Shown: positions 32,418-43,882 of the stretch, one piece after another | Layout of the letters: every line of letters begins with the position of its first letter | Numbering within the stretch: position 1 is the stretch's first letter | Source: Smittia aterrima | Taxonomy: Eukaryota > Arthropoda > Insecta > Diptera > Chironomidae | Direction: 5' to 3' | Assembly (NCBI GenBank): GCA_033063855.1 | Contig: CP093829.1 | Coordinates: 2,056,243 to 2,120,242, forward strand | DNA length: 64,000 bases | The notes under the pieces: model-generated | What the model was told of the DNA's origin: nothing | Seen by the model: the letters and a program-made list of their open reading frames with translations, nothing else | The model's database searches: none | Translations under genes and position numbers: made by a program

Positions 32418-32738
32418 ATGAAAAGATTGCGATCTTACTTTGAGAGAGCCTTCGTTAAGTTTTCCACAAGGCAAATTCAATGGAAGCTGATAAGAAGTCG
32501 TCTCATTGCCATGCGCGCAGAGAAACTTCTCGTCGGAAATGATTCCAGTGAAAAAGCTTGGCTCGTGCAAATTCTTAAAGCTAGTGAAGAAAAAGTTAGA
32601 AATGAATGTTTCTCGTCTATAGAAGCTACCCACTCATTCGGTCGTCGAATTAACGGACGAACGAAAATGAGAGCGCTCATAAATAACTGGATCAGCAAAG
32701 AAGAAATGAAATTTATCGCTCAAACATGTAATAATTGA
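32418..32738 (+). CDS. Possible small gene, unclassified
   Basis: An open frame of 106 residues beginning at the first ATG; very basic N-terminal part (KRLRSYFERAFVKFSTRQIQWK) and several predicted helices (LLVGNDSSEKAWLVQILKA). AATAAA lies about 75 bp after the stop. Pen-2 ends only 111 bp upstream. Unrecognised; it could equally be pen-2 3' sequence with a chance frame, though the codon pattern looks coding. Confidence 0.4.
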   Translation: MKRLRSYFERAFVKFSTRQIQWKLIRSRLIAMRAEKLLVGNDSSEKAWLVQILKASEEKVRNECFSSIEATHSFGRRINGRTKMRALINNWISKEEMKFIAQTCNN

Positions 32739-34033
32739 TAAATTCCTAGCAAAAATCTACCGAGCATAAGAGCATCGAGTTAAACTTTTATTTTCCTTCA
32801 ACAATAAATTGAATAAATTTTTATTTTATTTTAACGTTCCGCGCCTCCTCTTTCTGGGAGTTATTTGCTCGAAAATCAATGATTACTTCCTCGCTATTAA
32901 ACGCGCGCCCCCGAAGTAATCCCAGAGACAAATGTCGAATGTCTTCGTCTGAATTAGAATAGCTATAAAAAGAAATCTTGTCGTTTTACATGAAACGAAA
33001 CAGCGACAGTTATCCACCCGCATTGAAAGTTTGAGCACAAATCAAGCATAAAGTTAAAATTGAATTGAAATTGTTTGAGTTTTACGGTTTTACATGATGA
33101 AATGATTTTTTTCTTCCAGGAAACACTTCAAAGAAATAAGATTTCGAAAATGACGTGACGTTTGCATAAACGGCCGCTTTAGCAATCCGACAATCCGCTC
33201 TTGATTCGTACACGAAATTGAAAAGTTTCGTTTCTTTACATCGCCCTTCCGATAGCTTTGAAGAAACTCGTCGTCACTTTCCTCTCCATTAAGCTCTCGA
33301 AAATAACCTGAGAAAATCTTTTTTATCATTCGCTGACCCAGCTTTTCTCCAATCCCTTTTGGTGAGGAAACCAAAAAGAGTCTCTTTAAGTGCTTCAACC
33401 TCATTAAGAATTCAAGAGCCGCCCTCCACGCCACTCTACTTAAAAAGTCGCGATGATGTGGATTGCATTCTCAAATAATTAAATCCGAAGCATGGATAGA
33501 ATGATATGCGTGCTCAATATAATCTTGTTTCCTTTTCTATTCGCTTAAGGAATTTTTAAGTTGTTTTGAAGTATCAAAAATAACTTTCGTAAAAATCTCA
33601 GCAGCATCTGCGAACAATTTTCTCGTTGAACTATTTCGTGTTGTGTGACACAACTTGTGTCAAAGGCTCTTGGAGGAGATGGATTTGTACTATCCATTAC
33701 GGTTTTCAAGTGACAGTTCATTAGGCCGTTCAATATAAATCTCTGTAAGCCATTCCAAAATCAATTTATCACTTCGTGCTATCACTCGAGACACTTCGAA
33801 TTAAGAGAACAACAGAAATTGGGACATTAGCAATCTGAGACTTCTTCTAAAACGATTTCTTTTCAAGGATTTGAAAGTGAGCTTTTATTTACAGAGAACA
33901 AAACAATAAGTAAAAGAAATTTTATGAGCTTACTAGTATTTCAAGATATTTCTTCAATTTTCTGAGTTCAAATAAAAGTTGCTATTGCGGAAGAAACAAG
34001 CACGCGATGTGCAGAAAATGCGATTTGTTGAAC
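32739..34033. other. Stretch without a confident gene
   Basis: About 1.3 kb. A minus-strand frame at 33090-33434 (basic, 114 codons, contains KGDVKKRNFS and GLLKRPFMQ) and one at 33545-33733 have no recognised family or splice partners. A TATAAAAAG sequence at about 32964 has no gene clearly attached. AATAAA on the plus strand at 32805-32818 probably ends the upstream candidate. Confidence 0.4.
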
Positions 34034-36907
34034 TTACAGCGACTCAATGACTTGACGCCATGTGTGCTGATGTGGAATTTTCAAAAGCTTGACGGTCGTC
34101 GTCTTCAATCTCTTTTGAAGAATTGACTCGACCATCTTCAAAGCTACAATTTCAACTTGTTGCTCTTTGCCGCCGGAAGCATCGTCCTCTGTGTCTTCTT
34201 TTCCTGGCACTGGCTTCATGACAGGAATGCAATCCCGAGCCTTAACTGGCGATGAAGCTCCACTGCCGCCAGACTTGTCAGGAGACTTCTTGCCTTTCTC
34301 TGAATGATTGTCTGGTTGATTCAAGTAAAGTTCTGTTACGCGAAGCAACTCATTCGTGACAACCCAGTGAAGATTTTCAAGAGTCGTTAAATGCATGACA
34401 CCCTCCATGATCATGAAATTTGTAGCTGCAGATTGCTGAACGTAAGTTGGGATCAACAGCAAACGCTTGATGTTGCGACATTGCTTAATAACTTCGACGA
34501 AATTATTCTTCACATCGCAATTTATCAGTTCAAGTTGGACGAGTTTTTTAAGAGACGTTGCAACAACACTCAGCGTTTTGTTGATATTAAAGTTTTGTGA
34601 TCCTTTCTCAATTCGAAGACGTTGAAGATTAACGAGGAAACTAAGATTCTCTGCGAATTGATCTTCGTTGATTTGATCACAGTGTCCAAGCTCAAGTGAC
34701 TCCAACGATTGAAGCTCTCGGAGTTGAGCATTGTCGTTGAGAAGAACATGAAGATTCTCGACTGTTGTTAGTGATAAATGTCTCAAATTAAAAAGCGGAG
34801 AGAAGCTGAAGTTTTGAATTTGAATCCCGTTTGCATGCACTGATCGAATTCGCAATTCTTCGAGTCGGCTGTTGATTCCTTCGAAGTTAATATTTTCATC
34901 TTTCAGAGAAACTGCGTTGATAACTTTCAGGCTGGGGTTCGTTACAAACAGACTTTCGACTACGTTCGACTGACAACGACACAAGTCAACTCCTTGTAGC
35001 TCATCAGCTCGACCAATCATTTCAGAAAACTCTCGCCAGGAGTCTTCTTGATTTCCCATCAGAACTTTGCGTAAGTCCAAGTGAGTTGTCCCGTTTCGCT
35101 TCAATGTACGAACAAAACCTTCCCAGTCGTTGACGTGCGAATTCTTCATACGCACTGTGCGCCATAAAACTCTATTTTGAGCAACCATGTTCCACATTCG
35201 GCAGACACGACTGGCTCTCTGAAGCTCCTGAACTTTAAGATATTGAAACGTATGTAGAAGAACTTCGAAGCCAGTTGATACGTTACGTAAGAAGTTCGTG
35301 GAGAAGTTGAAAGGCGAAGTGGAAGCAACAGACAGTTCCGATTGAGCTCGGTGGATGCTTGACTTTGGAGAATTTTCCGATGGCTTTTGTGCATTTCTGT
35401 AATGAAAAGAAAATTTATTGCACCTCATTAGTAAGATTTGATGTGCCGCTTACATTCGGCTTGGAATTTTCTTTGCGATTCCGTTGCTCGCATCCGTTTG
35501 AAAAACAATAAACTTTTTTCCGTTAAGCGATACGAGCGTTTGAGGACTTTTCTCAAAATTGTGAACCGCGTTCGTTGCTTGTGACGGCTGTTGATGCTTT
35601 TTCGCAGTTGATACGACTTGCGGCGATTTTGTAAATTTGAAATTGCAATTCTAAAAGAAGCGAAAAGAATAATCAGAATCCGAGAAGGACCGAGCTACCG
35701 TGAAAATTTGTTACCTCGCAAATGAATGACGATCCTTTATCCGCGAGTTCCGACGATTTTTTCGCGCATTCAGGATGATAAAGACAAAGACAGACTTTGC
35801 ATTGCAATTGCGGAATTTTTCCTAATGCCGGGATACAATGAATAGTGCAACGAGCGTCACCTCTGAGATAGACAAACAAGAAACGTGGTTTAAGCATCAT
35901 CAACCGCAAACGTCTCATGCAACAATTACTAATCTGGAAGCTTTCCTTGAAGCTTCCAAATCTTCACTAAATTATCTAAATTTGCTTGCTTATTCTACTC
36001 ACTTTAACTTTCCCTTTACGGATTGCTTTCGTGTTGGACTTGACGTTTTGTTTAAATCCTGAACATTTTCCTTCATCGAAAAGTTTCGATTGTGATTTTG
36101 AGTGAATATTGGCTGAGAAATATTCGGCAGTGTTGGAGTGCCAGGCGCGTTAGTAGGCGGTGGACTTGCTCCTTTCGGCATTTTAGGTTTCGGTACTCGT
36201 TTCCCTAAAACCGGAGGTGAAGCTTCAGCAATGACTGGGTCGAGATTTGATCGACGAGAGTAGTTGTAGTATTTAGCAGGGCGAATAATTTCGTCTTCGG
36301 GTCCAGCGCCGATTGCTTCTTTAACCAGCGTAAAATTATTGATCGTAAGATCATCATGCAAATTGTTTTGGATCTCGTGTCTTGTTCGCAACTTCTTTCC
36401 TGTTGGAGTGATGTAATAAACTTCTCCCTTTTCTTTACTCATCGTGGGTTCAGCTCGGAGGACCTTAAAAATATTTAATATTAATAAATTATGAATGAAA
36501 ATTCATATTACAACTCACGAGTTCACGTTTCCATCCATATTTGAACGGAAGTTTAAAAGCTGGATCAAGTACATCAGTTGTGCGGTAAATGATCCCTTGT
36601 TGTCGTCTAGGTGTTGTTTCATCCGACGAAGAGTCTGTGCAAATCTTCTTGATGTTTTGAATCATATGCTGGCTGTCATTTTGTTCAGCTGGATATTGAA
36701 TGCGCAATAAGAAGAAATGAAATTTTCATATTGCTTTACAGCTGCGAGCGTCAGAAATCGTTGCTTACCCAAATCGAATCCCAAAAAGTCATTTTCATCG
36801 TCTGAACTTCCGTCGATTCCATGCTTTCTCTTTAGATTGCCATTTCCTTTGGCATCCAATTGGTTTTCTTCGTTGCTTGTTTTCACAAGAGCTGATGTTT
36901 CCTCCAT
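34034..36907 (-). CDS. MBD, zinc-finger, F-box and leucine-rich-repeat protein
   Basis: Six exons (36907-36769, 36688-36519, 36463-36003, 35862-35715, 35650-35454, 35396-34034), all in matching phase, give about 825 residues. In order: an acidic/basic N-terminus; a methyl-CpG-binding-like domain (residues about 85-165: LPFKYGWKRELVLRAEPTM then EVYYITPTGKKLRTRHEIQNNL); a Pro-rich linker; a zinc-finger-like segment with Cys/His pairs (DARCTIHC, LQCKVCLCLYHPECAKK, SFICE); an F-box (FEVLLHTFQYLKVQELQRAS, VCRMWNMVAQN); and LRR repeats. This resembles the fly six-banded type of chromatin protein. It could act as an SCF substrate receptor on chromatin; that is inference. Confidence 0.85.
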
Positions 36908-37493
36908 CTTTTCAAGCGGCTTCTGAAGAAAAATTGAAAGTTAAAAATCTCGTCAATTCGTTTGCTTCAACATGAAACTTGGATCAGTCACAATTCGTTT
37001 CAGTCAACTGAAGATATTTAAGCTTGTTTTATAAGTTACACTACCTTCTATAAGCGAGCGAAAACAATTCAAGGAGAATTCCGAATTTCACATGAAATGG
37101 GTTGCTTGATGCGTTTCTTGACCGCCAGATGGAGTTTTAACTTACAAAAAGCGCTTTTTCTAACTTGTTTCAACTTTCCAATATGGAACTTTGTGGAACG
37201 ATTGGGAATTTTGTGGAAAGTTCAAACAAGTTAGTGTAGACGAAGCGCTCTTTCGTCGGACAACACTTGTGCATATTCAAATCTGAATTGTCCGTTAAAA
37301 CACAAAAAAAAATGATTTCTGCTTTATGAACAGTTTTTCTTTAATTTCATGTCTCTCAAATCAAAGCTCGTCGCTTTCAAATTAATAAAAATTAAAGATT
37401 TAATTGGTTTTAATATTTTTATTTTATTTTCATCAAATTATCATTTCTTTTTAGACAATCCTCTAAAATAAATCTTTGAATGAAGTTTTTAAT
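36908..37493. other. Intergenic with a long hairpin
   Basis: About 590 bp between the MBD/F-box gene and the cuticle protein, both on the minus strand. The notable content is the inverted repeat at 37149-37248, listed separately. Confidence 0.6.
37149..37248. repeat. Inverted repeat forming a stem-loop
   Basis: The 21-base arm 37160-37180 (CTAACTTGTTTCAACTTTCCA) pairs with 37214-37234 with one mismatch across a 33-nt loop. Outside a small asymmetric bulge, AGCGCTT on each side pairs again. It could be a small-RNA hairpin or a short inverted-repeat transposon remnant. Confidence 0.75.
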
Positions 37494-38163
37494 TTACTCA
37501 TAAGAGACTTCTGCGTTGTATCCGTTTTTCCAGTCCGCAGTGTATCTTACGACTTGTGTTCTGCCATCGGGCATTTGTCTGTTGACAGAGGGAGAAAAAT
37601 AATTAAGCTACGTCAAGAGGGAATTCTGTGAAAGGGCTTACACTCTGTATTCGCCTCTCGTCACATCTCCGTCGCTGTTTGCTTCGTGGTTAAAAGTATT
37701 CGAAGAATCAATGTCATTCACTGCATAATTGAAATCAAACGGCATTCCTGGCTCGTGCTTCTGTTGAATTGAATTAAATTAAATTATTTTAAAAAAGAAT
37801 CTTCTCATCAATCAAGCGGTAATTGACGCCTCGGAATTTTTGCTTACCTCGTCACTTGGTGGTTTACCTGGCGATGGTTTTTTTGGTGGAGATGGTCCTG
37901 GAGAAGATCCTGCCGGTTTTGGATAATCGTAGCCTGGTTCTTTAGGAGGAAGGTAAAGATCTCCCTGAGCTGAGGTTCCGTCAAGATTGATCAGAATTGT
38001 GGCAAAGCACGCAAGGAAACACTTGAAAAGATAAAAATAAAATTTAAGAACTTCTCAAATTTTATAATTTTTTAAAACTTTGGATAGCAAATTTTCATTT
38101 CAATTAAAAACTTAATGATTCCACTTGTCTCAATCCTTTGTCACTTACAACAAACTTCAACAT
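37494..38163 (-). CDS. Cuticle protein with Rebers-Riddiford chitin-binding domain
   Basis: Four exons (38163-38149, 38021-37848, 37760-37642, 37578-37494) give 130 residues. A very short first exon (MLKFV) splits the signal peptide, the usual layout for cuticle genes. A Pro/Gly/Lys-rich spacer (PGPSPPKKPSPGKPP) follows. The extended R&R domain, of the RR-2/pro-resilin type, reads FDFNYAVNDIDSSNTFNHE then VTRGEYRVQMPDGRTQVVRYTADWKNGYNAEV to the end. Such proteins bind chitin in the exoskeleton. Confidence 0.92.
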
Positions 38164-38246
38164 CTTTACTGGTCGCGAATAATTTTTCCGTTCTGCGATA
38201 CACGAAGATTTGCTGTTGAATAATCTTGCAAACTATAACTTCTCAT

Positions 38247-38255
38247 CTTTTTATA
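38247..38255 (-). promoter_or_regulatory. TATA box of the cuticle protein gene
   Basis: TATAAAAAG on the minus strand, about 90 bp upstream of the start codon; consistent with a stage-regulated cuticle gene. Confidence 0.6.
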
Positions 38256-40541
38256 GAGCTTTGTTAAAAAGTCTCGCGATGCAATTCGTTGGAAAGAAAC
38301 AAAGCTACTCAACGTGCTTTACTTCATGCTCTCTTTGAAGTTGCAATGCAGTTCAACATAGAATCAAGCGAGACATCTTCGCTTGCTCTCTTTTTCTTCT
38401 TCTAGTCGGAGATGTGAAAGGAAATGTTTGTGCAAGTTGCAATCAAAAGACTCTAGTCGGGACATGATGCTCATCTTGAGTCTTTCAGAGCATGCCCGAA
38501 GAGGGGAGAAAGAGTTTGAACGCGAAAATCATCAAGAATTTCTTATTTATTGCATCGAAGGTCATGAACGACAGCTCTTGGTGTCGCTCTTGCTACCATT
38601 TGTATAGCATTGAAGACACTGGGGACATTCGTAATTGATGACACAAAGAATTCTTTTTATCTATGATTGATGTCAAAGTTTCTTAAAAACTTTAAAACAT
38701 TTTTTTTATAAAAGAAATTTTTCAAAATATTTCCATTAGATCGCCCCAAAAAATCACTGCAAACGAAAAGAATTCAATTGCACAATTCATTTTTCAAAAG
38801 TTCATATTCTGCTTCATATTCCGCTGCAGAAAAAAAAGAAGGAGTGAGTCGCGTTTCACAAGACAATTCTTCTTTTGCAAATAACGGTGCTTTGCGAGTG
38901 CAGATTTCTTGCCGATAGCGACGGATTTTATTGAACAATTGCAAACAAATTTACAATAGGAAAACAAAGTTCAGCTTGGCGGATGAAGTCAAAAGGTGTC
39001 GAAGATAAAAGTTAACATGTTGAGTATGAGGAAGAGCAGGTTGATCGAGCGATTTAGCAGCTGCAGGTTGATTGAGAAACTTCAGTAGCGATGAGAATGG
39101 AGTTGACTTTCGGTTTATAGGTTCAACGCTTTTGAGCTTTTACGTTTATTGTTTCGTAAATATCGATAAAACTCATTTCATTCAGACTTAAGATCTAAAG
39201 TGGTCGTTCCGTGATTTTCTGAAATCATAAATGCTTCGACCTTAAAGTTCCGGTGATAACAAGTTTTATTACTCGATAACGAATTATGATTACACGATGC
39301 ATCGAATAAAAGTAATCTCTAGCTCAATGTGAAAGAAGTTGTTTTAATGAAGATCGTTACGGAGGAAGACATGAGAAAACCTCAAGCGATCGCGCTCGAA
39401 TAATGGACAGCAAAATGCAGAAATCACCTTTCGCTTCTTCTTCCTCAATGAACTCTTTTTTTAGCCGCGGGAAGTTCAATTATTTTAATAATATTTCTTT
39501 GAATTAGAAGCTCTTCAGCTCATCATGGCAATTTAAAGAAAATTTATTCGATTAGATCTTCTTCATTGATGAATCGTCAATGAAAAAGTGTGGGCGAGTA
39601 AAGACAAATTTTCAGTTAGTAAATGATCATGAAATGTCAATAATCGTTGGTGGAAGATGACTGCAATGAATTGTTCTTTGTTTATGCCGTAATGTCAAGT
39701 AAGAATAACAATAAAAGCGCGCGGACATGATTTGTTGAACAGTCGCGAAATCTAAATAAAGTTCGACCTTTTAAGCTGCCGCTTATTGAGTTAGGCGATA
39801 ACTGGGTTTGCCATTGAGTTTGATTTTAAACGATCTAAGCAAGAAGAATTTTCTCTTTTTATTCTTTCGAGGAAAAACTTTGATCTCGCAACAGGAACTA
39901 AATAAATTGCTTCATTTGTAATTCAAGTTGTTGCCTTTCCCTTTTGCACAGCTTCTCGATCTGCGTCATCACTGAATAATCATCTTTGTTGTAAAACCCG
40001 GCAATCGCGAGCTTTGTTTTCGCTTTCTTCGTTGCAAATCGCTCCGATTAAATTACAGGATTATTAGGCAATCTTCTCTTTGTTCCTTCGAGCTGGTCGA
40101 TTTTATTTCTAGATCGCATTATGGAGATTAAGTTTCATATCGTGTTGACTCTTTCCTCATCTAATTCCGTGGGAATTTAAAGCTTCAATGATTTCAATTC
40201 ACGACATTTTTGTTCACTTGAAGACTTTATGGCTCCTCGATTCATCTAAAGTGGGAGTTCCTTTGCAATAAATGTCGAAACTTCAAATTGGTTTAAAGAC
40301 ATCGTAATTAAAATTCCATCTTCAAATGACACTTGAATATCAAGGCTTGGTAGGTTCACCTTGCAGATTTGCTAACAGAGATTGCATTTGTGCATTGCAT
40401 GGAAATGTTATTTGAAATTGATTTTAATCATTGAAATTAGTAAGGAACATTTATTGAATTTGATTTCAACATAAATTATTTTTCTAAAAGCTTCTTATGA
40501 CACAAATTCTTTGGATCTATTTACTAATCACATTGACATCT
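38256..40541. other. Long stretch without a recognisable gene
   Basis: About 2.3 kb, A+T-rich. A plus-strand frame at 38383-38607 and a minus-strand frame near 38950-39110 have no family features. I see no RNA gene or clear repeat. Confidence 0.5.
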
Positions 40542-41910
40542 TTAAAAAAAGAAAAATCTTTTCTTTTGTAACTTAACTCCTTTCCCGACTGCTTCGCTTA
40601 CGTTTTTGTAACCGTTTTCGATAAGAATGTCATTAAGTTCCCGCTTAATTTTAGTGACGATCGGCGGACCTTCGTACACAAAACTTGTGTAGATTTGAAC
40701 AACTGAAGCGCCAGCTAAAATCTTCTCGAAAGCGTCCTGGCCTGAGGCGATTCCACCAACTCCGATGATTGTCGTCTTTCCATTTGTCAATTTGTAAACC
40801 TCTTCGATCATTTTCGTCGCTTTCTCTTTCAATGGTTTTCCGCTTAAGCCTCCGATTTCTGTTTTGTGTTCACTTTTCAGATCGAGATCTCGATCGATTG
40901 TTGTGTTTGAGATGATAAAGCCATCGACTTTGCAATCCTTTCGCTTTGTGACCTCGACGATCTCTTTAAGTTCTTCGGAGCTTAAATCAGGTGATAGCTT
41001 CACAAAGATCGGTCTTTGCCTGTCGACATCGAAAAGCAGTCTCGCTTTAACAACAACCTTGAGAAGGTCGCGAAGATTTTCTTTCCTCTGCATGTCTCTT
41101 AGGTTTGGTGTGTTGGGACTGCTGATGTTGACAACGAGATAATTTGCTGTGGGGCTGAAGACTTTAACGCCCATCGAGTAATCGTGAAGAGCTTCCGACC
41201 ATTTATTCTTTCCCAAGTTGATTCCAATGATTTCTGGGTACTCCAGCTTTCGTCTCAAGTGTCGCATTTGTGGAACAACGAATTCGTGGCCTATAAGGAA
41301 AGTTGATAACCTTTGACCGTTTAAATTAAACAAAGAGAATCTTCACCTTTGCTATTGAAACCATATCGATTGATGACTGCTTTGTCTTCCTCAAGTCTGA
41401 ATACTCTTGGCTTCTCATTTCCAGGCTGTTCGTCTGGACAAACACTTCCAATCTCAACGAATCCGAAACCAAGTTTGTGTAATCCTTGAATCGCGACTCC
41501 GTCCTTGTCGAAGCCAGCAGCAATTCCGAGAGGGTTTCTTAATTTAATTCCACAAATGCTGGTTTCCTTGAATTAAATGTTTTAATTAGAATCGAATGTC
41601 ATATTAGAATTGTGGACTCACTAAAGTCTTTGGATCTTCATAGTTGTTTGAAGGAAGCAAGTTCCATTTGCAAGCGAAAATTGCGAGATTGTGAGCAGTT
41701 TCTAAAAATGAAATAATTATTTGCCAGTGCTTTTTATGAGCAATTAGAATACTTACCAGCGTCAAACAGTTTCCTGGTCAGTGGCATTGCAAAATTAGAA
41801 AAGAATTTTTCGTCGTTTCGGTAATAGCAGAATCCCCCAAATATCAAGGAACTGCAGCTCGTTACGACCACCATCGACTTTATTTTCTTCACTAGTTTGG
41901 TTGTTGACAT
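40542..41910 (-). CDS. Dhod: Dihydroorotate dehydrogenase (class 2, mitochondrial)
   Basis: Fourth step of pyrimidine synthesis: oxidises dihydroorotate to orotate and passes electrons to ubiquinone on the inner mitochondrial membrane. Exons 41910-41757, 41701-41622, 41566-41347 and 41290-40542 give 400 residues. A basic start and one membrane segment (SMVVVTSCSSLIFGGFCYY) form the mitochondrial anchor. Family blocks: NPLGIAAGFDKDG, GFVEIGSVCPDEQPGN, NRYGFNSKG, INLGKNK, NISSPNTPNLRDMQ (with the class 2 catalytic Ser), FVKLSPDLS, IISNTTIDR, GGLSGKPL, IGVGGIASG and VVQIYTSFVYEGP. The last residues (KKRFFFF) are unusual. Pyrimidine supply feeds the reductase genes at 11.5-17.5 kb only in a metabolic sense. 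Confidence 0.96.
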
Positions 41911-42326
41911 CTTGGCGATCTCTTATTTTCAGCCAAAAATTATTTTCCTGAACTTGAATTTCCAACCCAAACAAATGTCACTTGCGCTCCCTTCGAGCAG
42001 AGTCTTCTACAAAATAAAGTCTGTACGAGTAAGATTTAACTTTCGTGATAGCATTGAAAATGAGTTCGATAGTAACTTAAGTCATAATTTATTAAGATAA
42101 ATTGAAAAACTTGAGAACGATCGCTCATCTCAACTGTCCCAACTTCTTTTTCTAGACTTCACTGCTTCTCACCATTCGCGATATTTTCTCACCACACTAG
42201 ATATTTCAAATCGTAGTCGACTGAACAGCAGAAAGCTTTTGCTCTCTGTTTGTTCAAATAGTTTCGGTTCCAGATACTTTGTTTGTTTATATTAAGTTGC
42301 AGCAGCTCGTTTAAGTGAATGTCATC
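41911..42326. other. Divergent intergenic region Dhod / gcl
   Basis: About 415 bp between two divergent starts; no exon seen. Promoters of both genes presumably lie here. Confidence 0.5.
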
Positions 42327-43882
42327 ATGGGAAATTCATTTTCGCGCTTTATACCCTTTCGAAGTTTATTCGATAAGGTATCTAGAAAACGACAGCGAGT
42401 TCATCGACCTGAAGAAGAAGAAGGAGAACCTCAAGCCAAAAGGTGCGTGGGTGATAATTCTTTATCGAATCTTGAGAAGCTTAACAATTTTCATTAACTA
42501 TTTTAAGGTTTCGATATGAAAACAACAAACACTGCGCAATAATAAACTCAGCTGTTGATCGTGAACCTGACATAACTTTATTGGCATTCGGAAAACGCTG
42601 GCCTTGTCATCGCTCAATTTTAAGTCAGAGCAACTTTTTTCGGATATTGCTCAATGGCAGTTTCCTCGAATCGAAACTTCAAACGATCGAGCTACGATCA
42701 CACGATGTCATCAGTGAAGCTTCGTTTGAGAAAATAATCGACGCGATGTATGACCGAGATATGACATTTTCTCCTGACGATATCTACAACGTGACTGTGA
42801 CTGCTCAATATTTTCAAATGGACGATCTGGTTGACTGGTGTGAGGAGAAGATTGCGAGTTTACTCACTAGCTCCAATGCGATTGATATTTACATCTTCGC
42901 TGATCGTTACTTTTTGAAAAAGACAAAGGAAAGTGCTTTCCAATGGATGCTCCTGAAACTGTTGCCTGTGAAACATTGGGATGAGCTGACGTCTGTTACC
43001 CTTGACTTGGCAGAGAAGCTGATAGCTCATCCACGTTTAGTGACACAGAACGAGATGTATCTGTACTGGATGCTGAAGATTCTCATTCAAATTCAACTGA
43101 ATGGAACTTGCTGTATGAAAAACGATTCGTTTTATAAGAAAATTAGAAATAATCCAGTTGCCTTCCTGAGGACTAAAGAAGGAGAAAGATTTCGACCAGC
43201 ATTTCAAGCTCTACGGCTGGGAAACGTCCTTGTGAGAAAAGAAAATGTTGAGGTCTTGCTCAATGACAACATCATTCCCAAATCAGTAATCGACAGATGG
43301 ATTTTCAAGAACTGGATGTCCTTGGTGTCGATTGAATCTCCTGAGAATTTCGGACCAACTGCGGATCTTGTGACGAAAGACGAATTCGAAGCTCAATCAA
43401 TGCGATTTGCTAAAATAATTCGCTCTCCAGATTTTCATAGTTGGAAGTTCGTAGGATTCTCATTCGCCTTCGATCTAGCTTTGTTCTTCGATGGACGAAC
43501 GTTGATCATTAAGAGAGTGCATCAAATCAACGAGCACAAAGTTTCACATTCTCATTTGCTTCGGAGAATCATGTTACGCTATGATATCGCTGAAATCAAC
43601 TCATCGGATATAAAACGACAAGACGAAATACAAACAATCACGATGACGACCAATGAAGAGATTTGCGTAAGGCAGCTTAAGAAAGAAACGAAATATCCGT
43701 GCCGCATTAGCATCGAAGTGCTGTTTCATGTTCCTTACAAAGCGAGCGCTGCTGATAAGGATCTGAATCTCGTTATTGATAACGAAGACGTCGTGGAGCA
43801 AGATCAAAGCACCGGAAGCTTGCTAAGGACAAGCATAAACAAAGCGAGAGCTTTCAAATCTTACAAAAAGTTCTTTAAATAA
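42327..43882 (+). CDS. gcl: Germ cell-less-like BTB/BACK protein
   Basis: Exons 42327-42442 and 42508-43882 give 496 residues. Gcl is a Cul3 adaptor that in Drosophila targets the Torso receptor for degradation so that pole cells form. The start MGNSFSRF fits N-myristoylation, used for membrane/nuclear-envelope targeting, followed by a basic SRKRQRVHR stretch. The BTB domain (about residues 45-150) includes CHRSILSQSNFFRILLNGSF; the BACK region follows. The C-terminal GCL-specific domain has VGFSFAFDLALFFDGRTLIIKR, INEHKVSHSHLLRR and LRYDIAEINSS. A somatic Gcl-like paralogue is possible. Confidence 0.88.

Noticed and set aside
32370..32633. Minus-strand 87-codon frame opposite the small candidate after pen-2
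   Set aside because: Overlaps the better-supported plus-strand frame and shows no signal or domain.
33090..33434. Minus-strand basic 114-codon frame
   Set aside because: Start is near a plausible promoter-free region, no splice partner or family found; kept only as a note in the gap description.
38383..38607. Plus-strand 74-codon frame upstream of the cuticle protein
   Set aside because: No start context, no domain, and no splice or poly(A) support.
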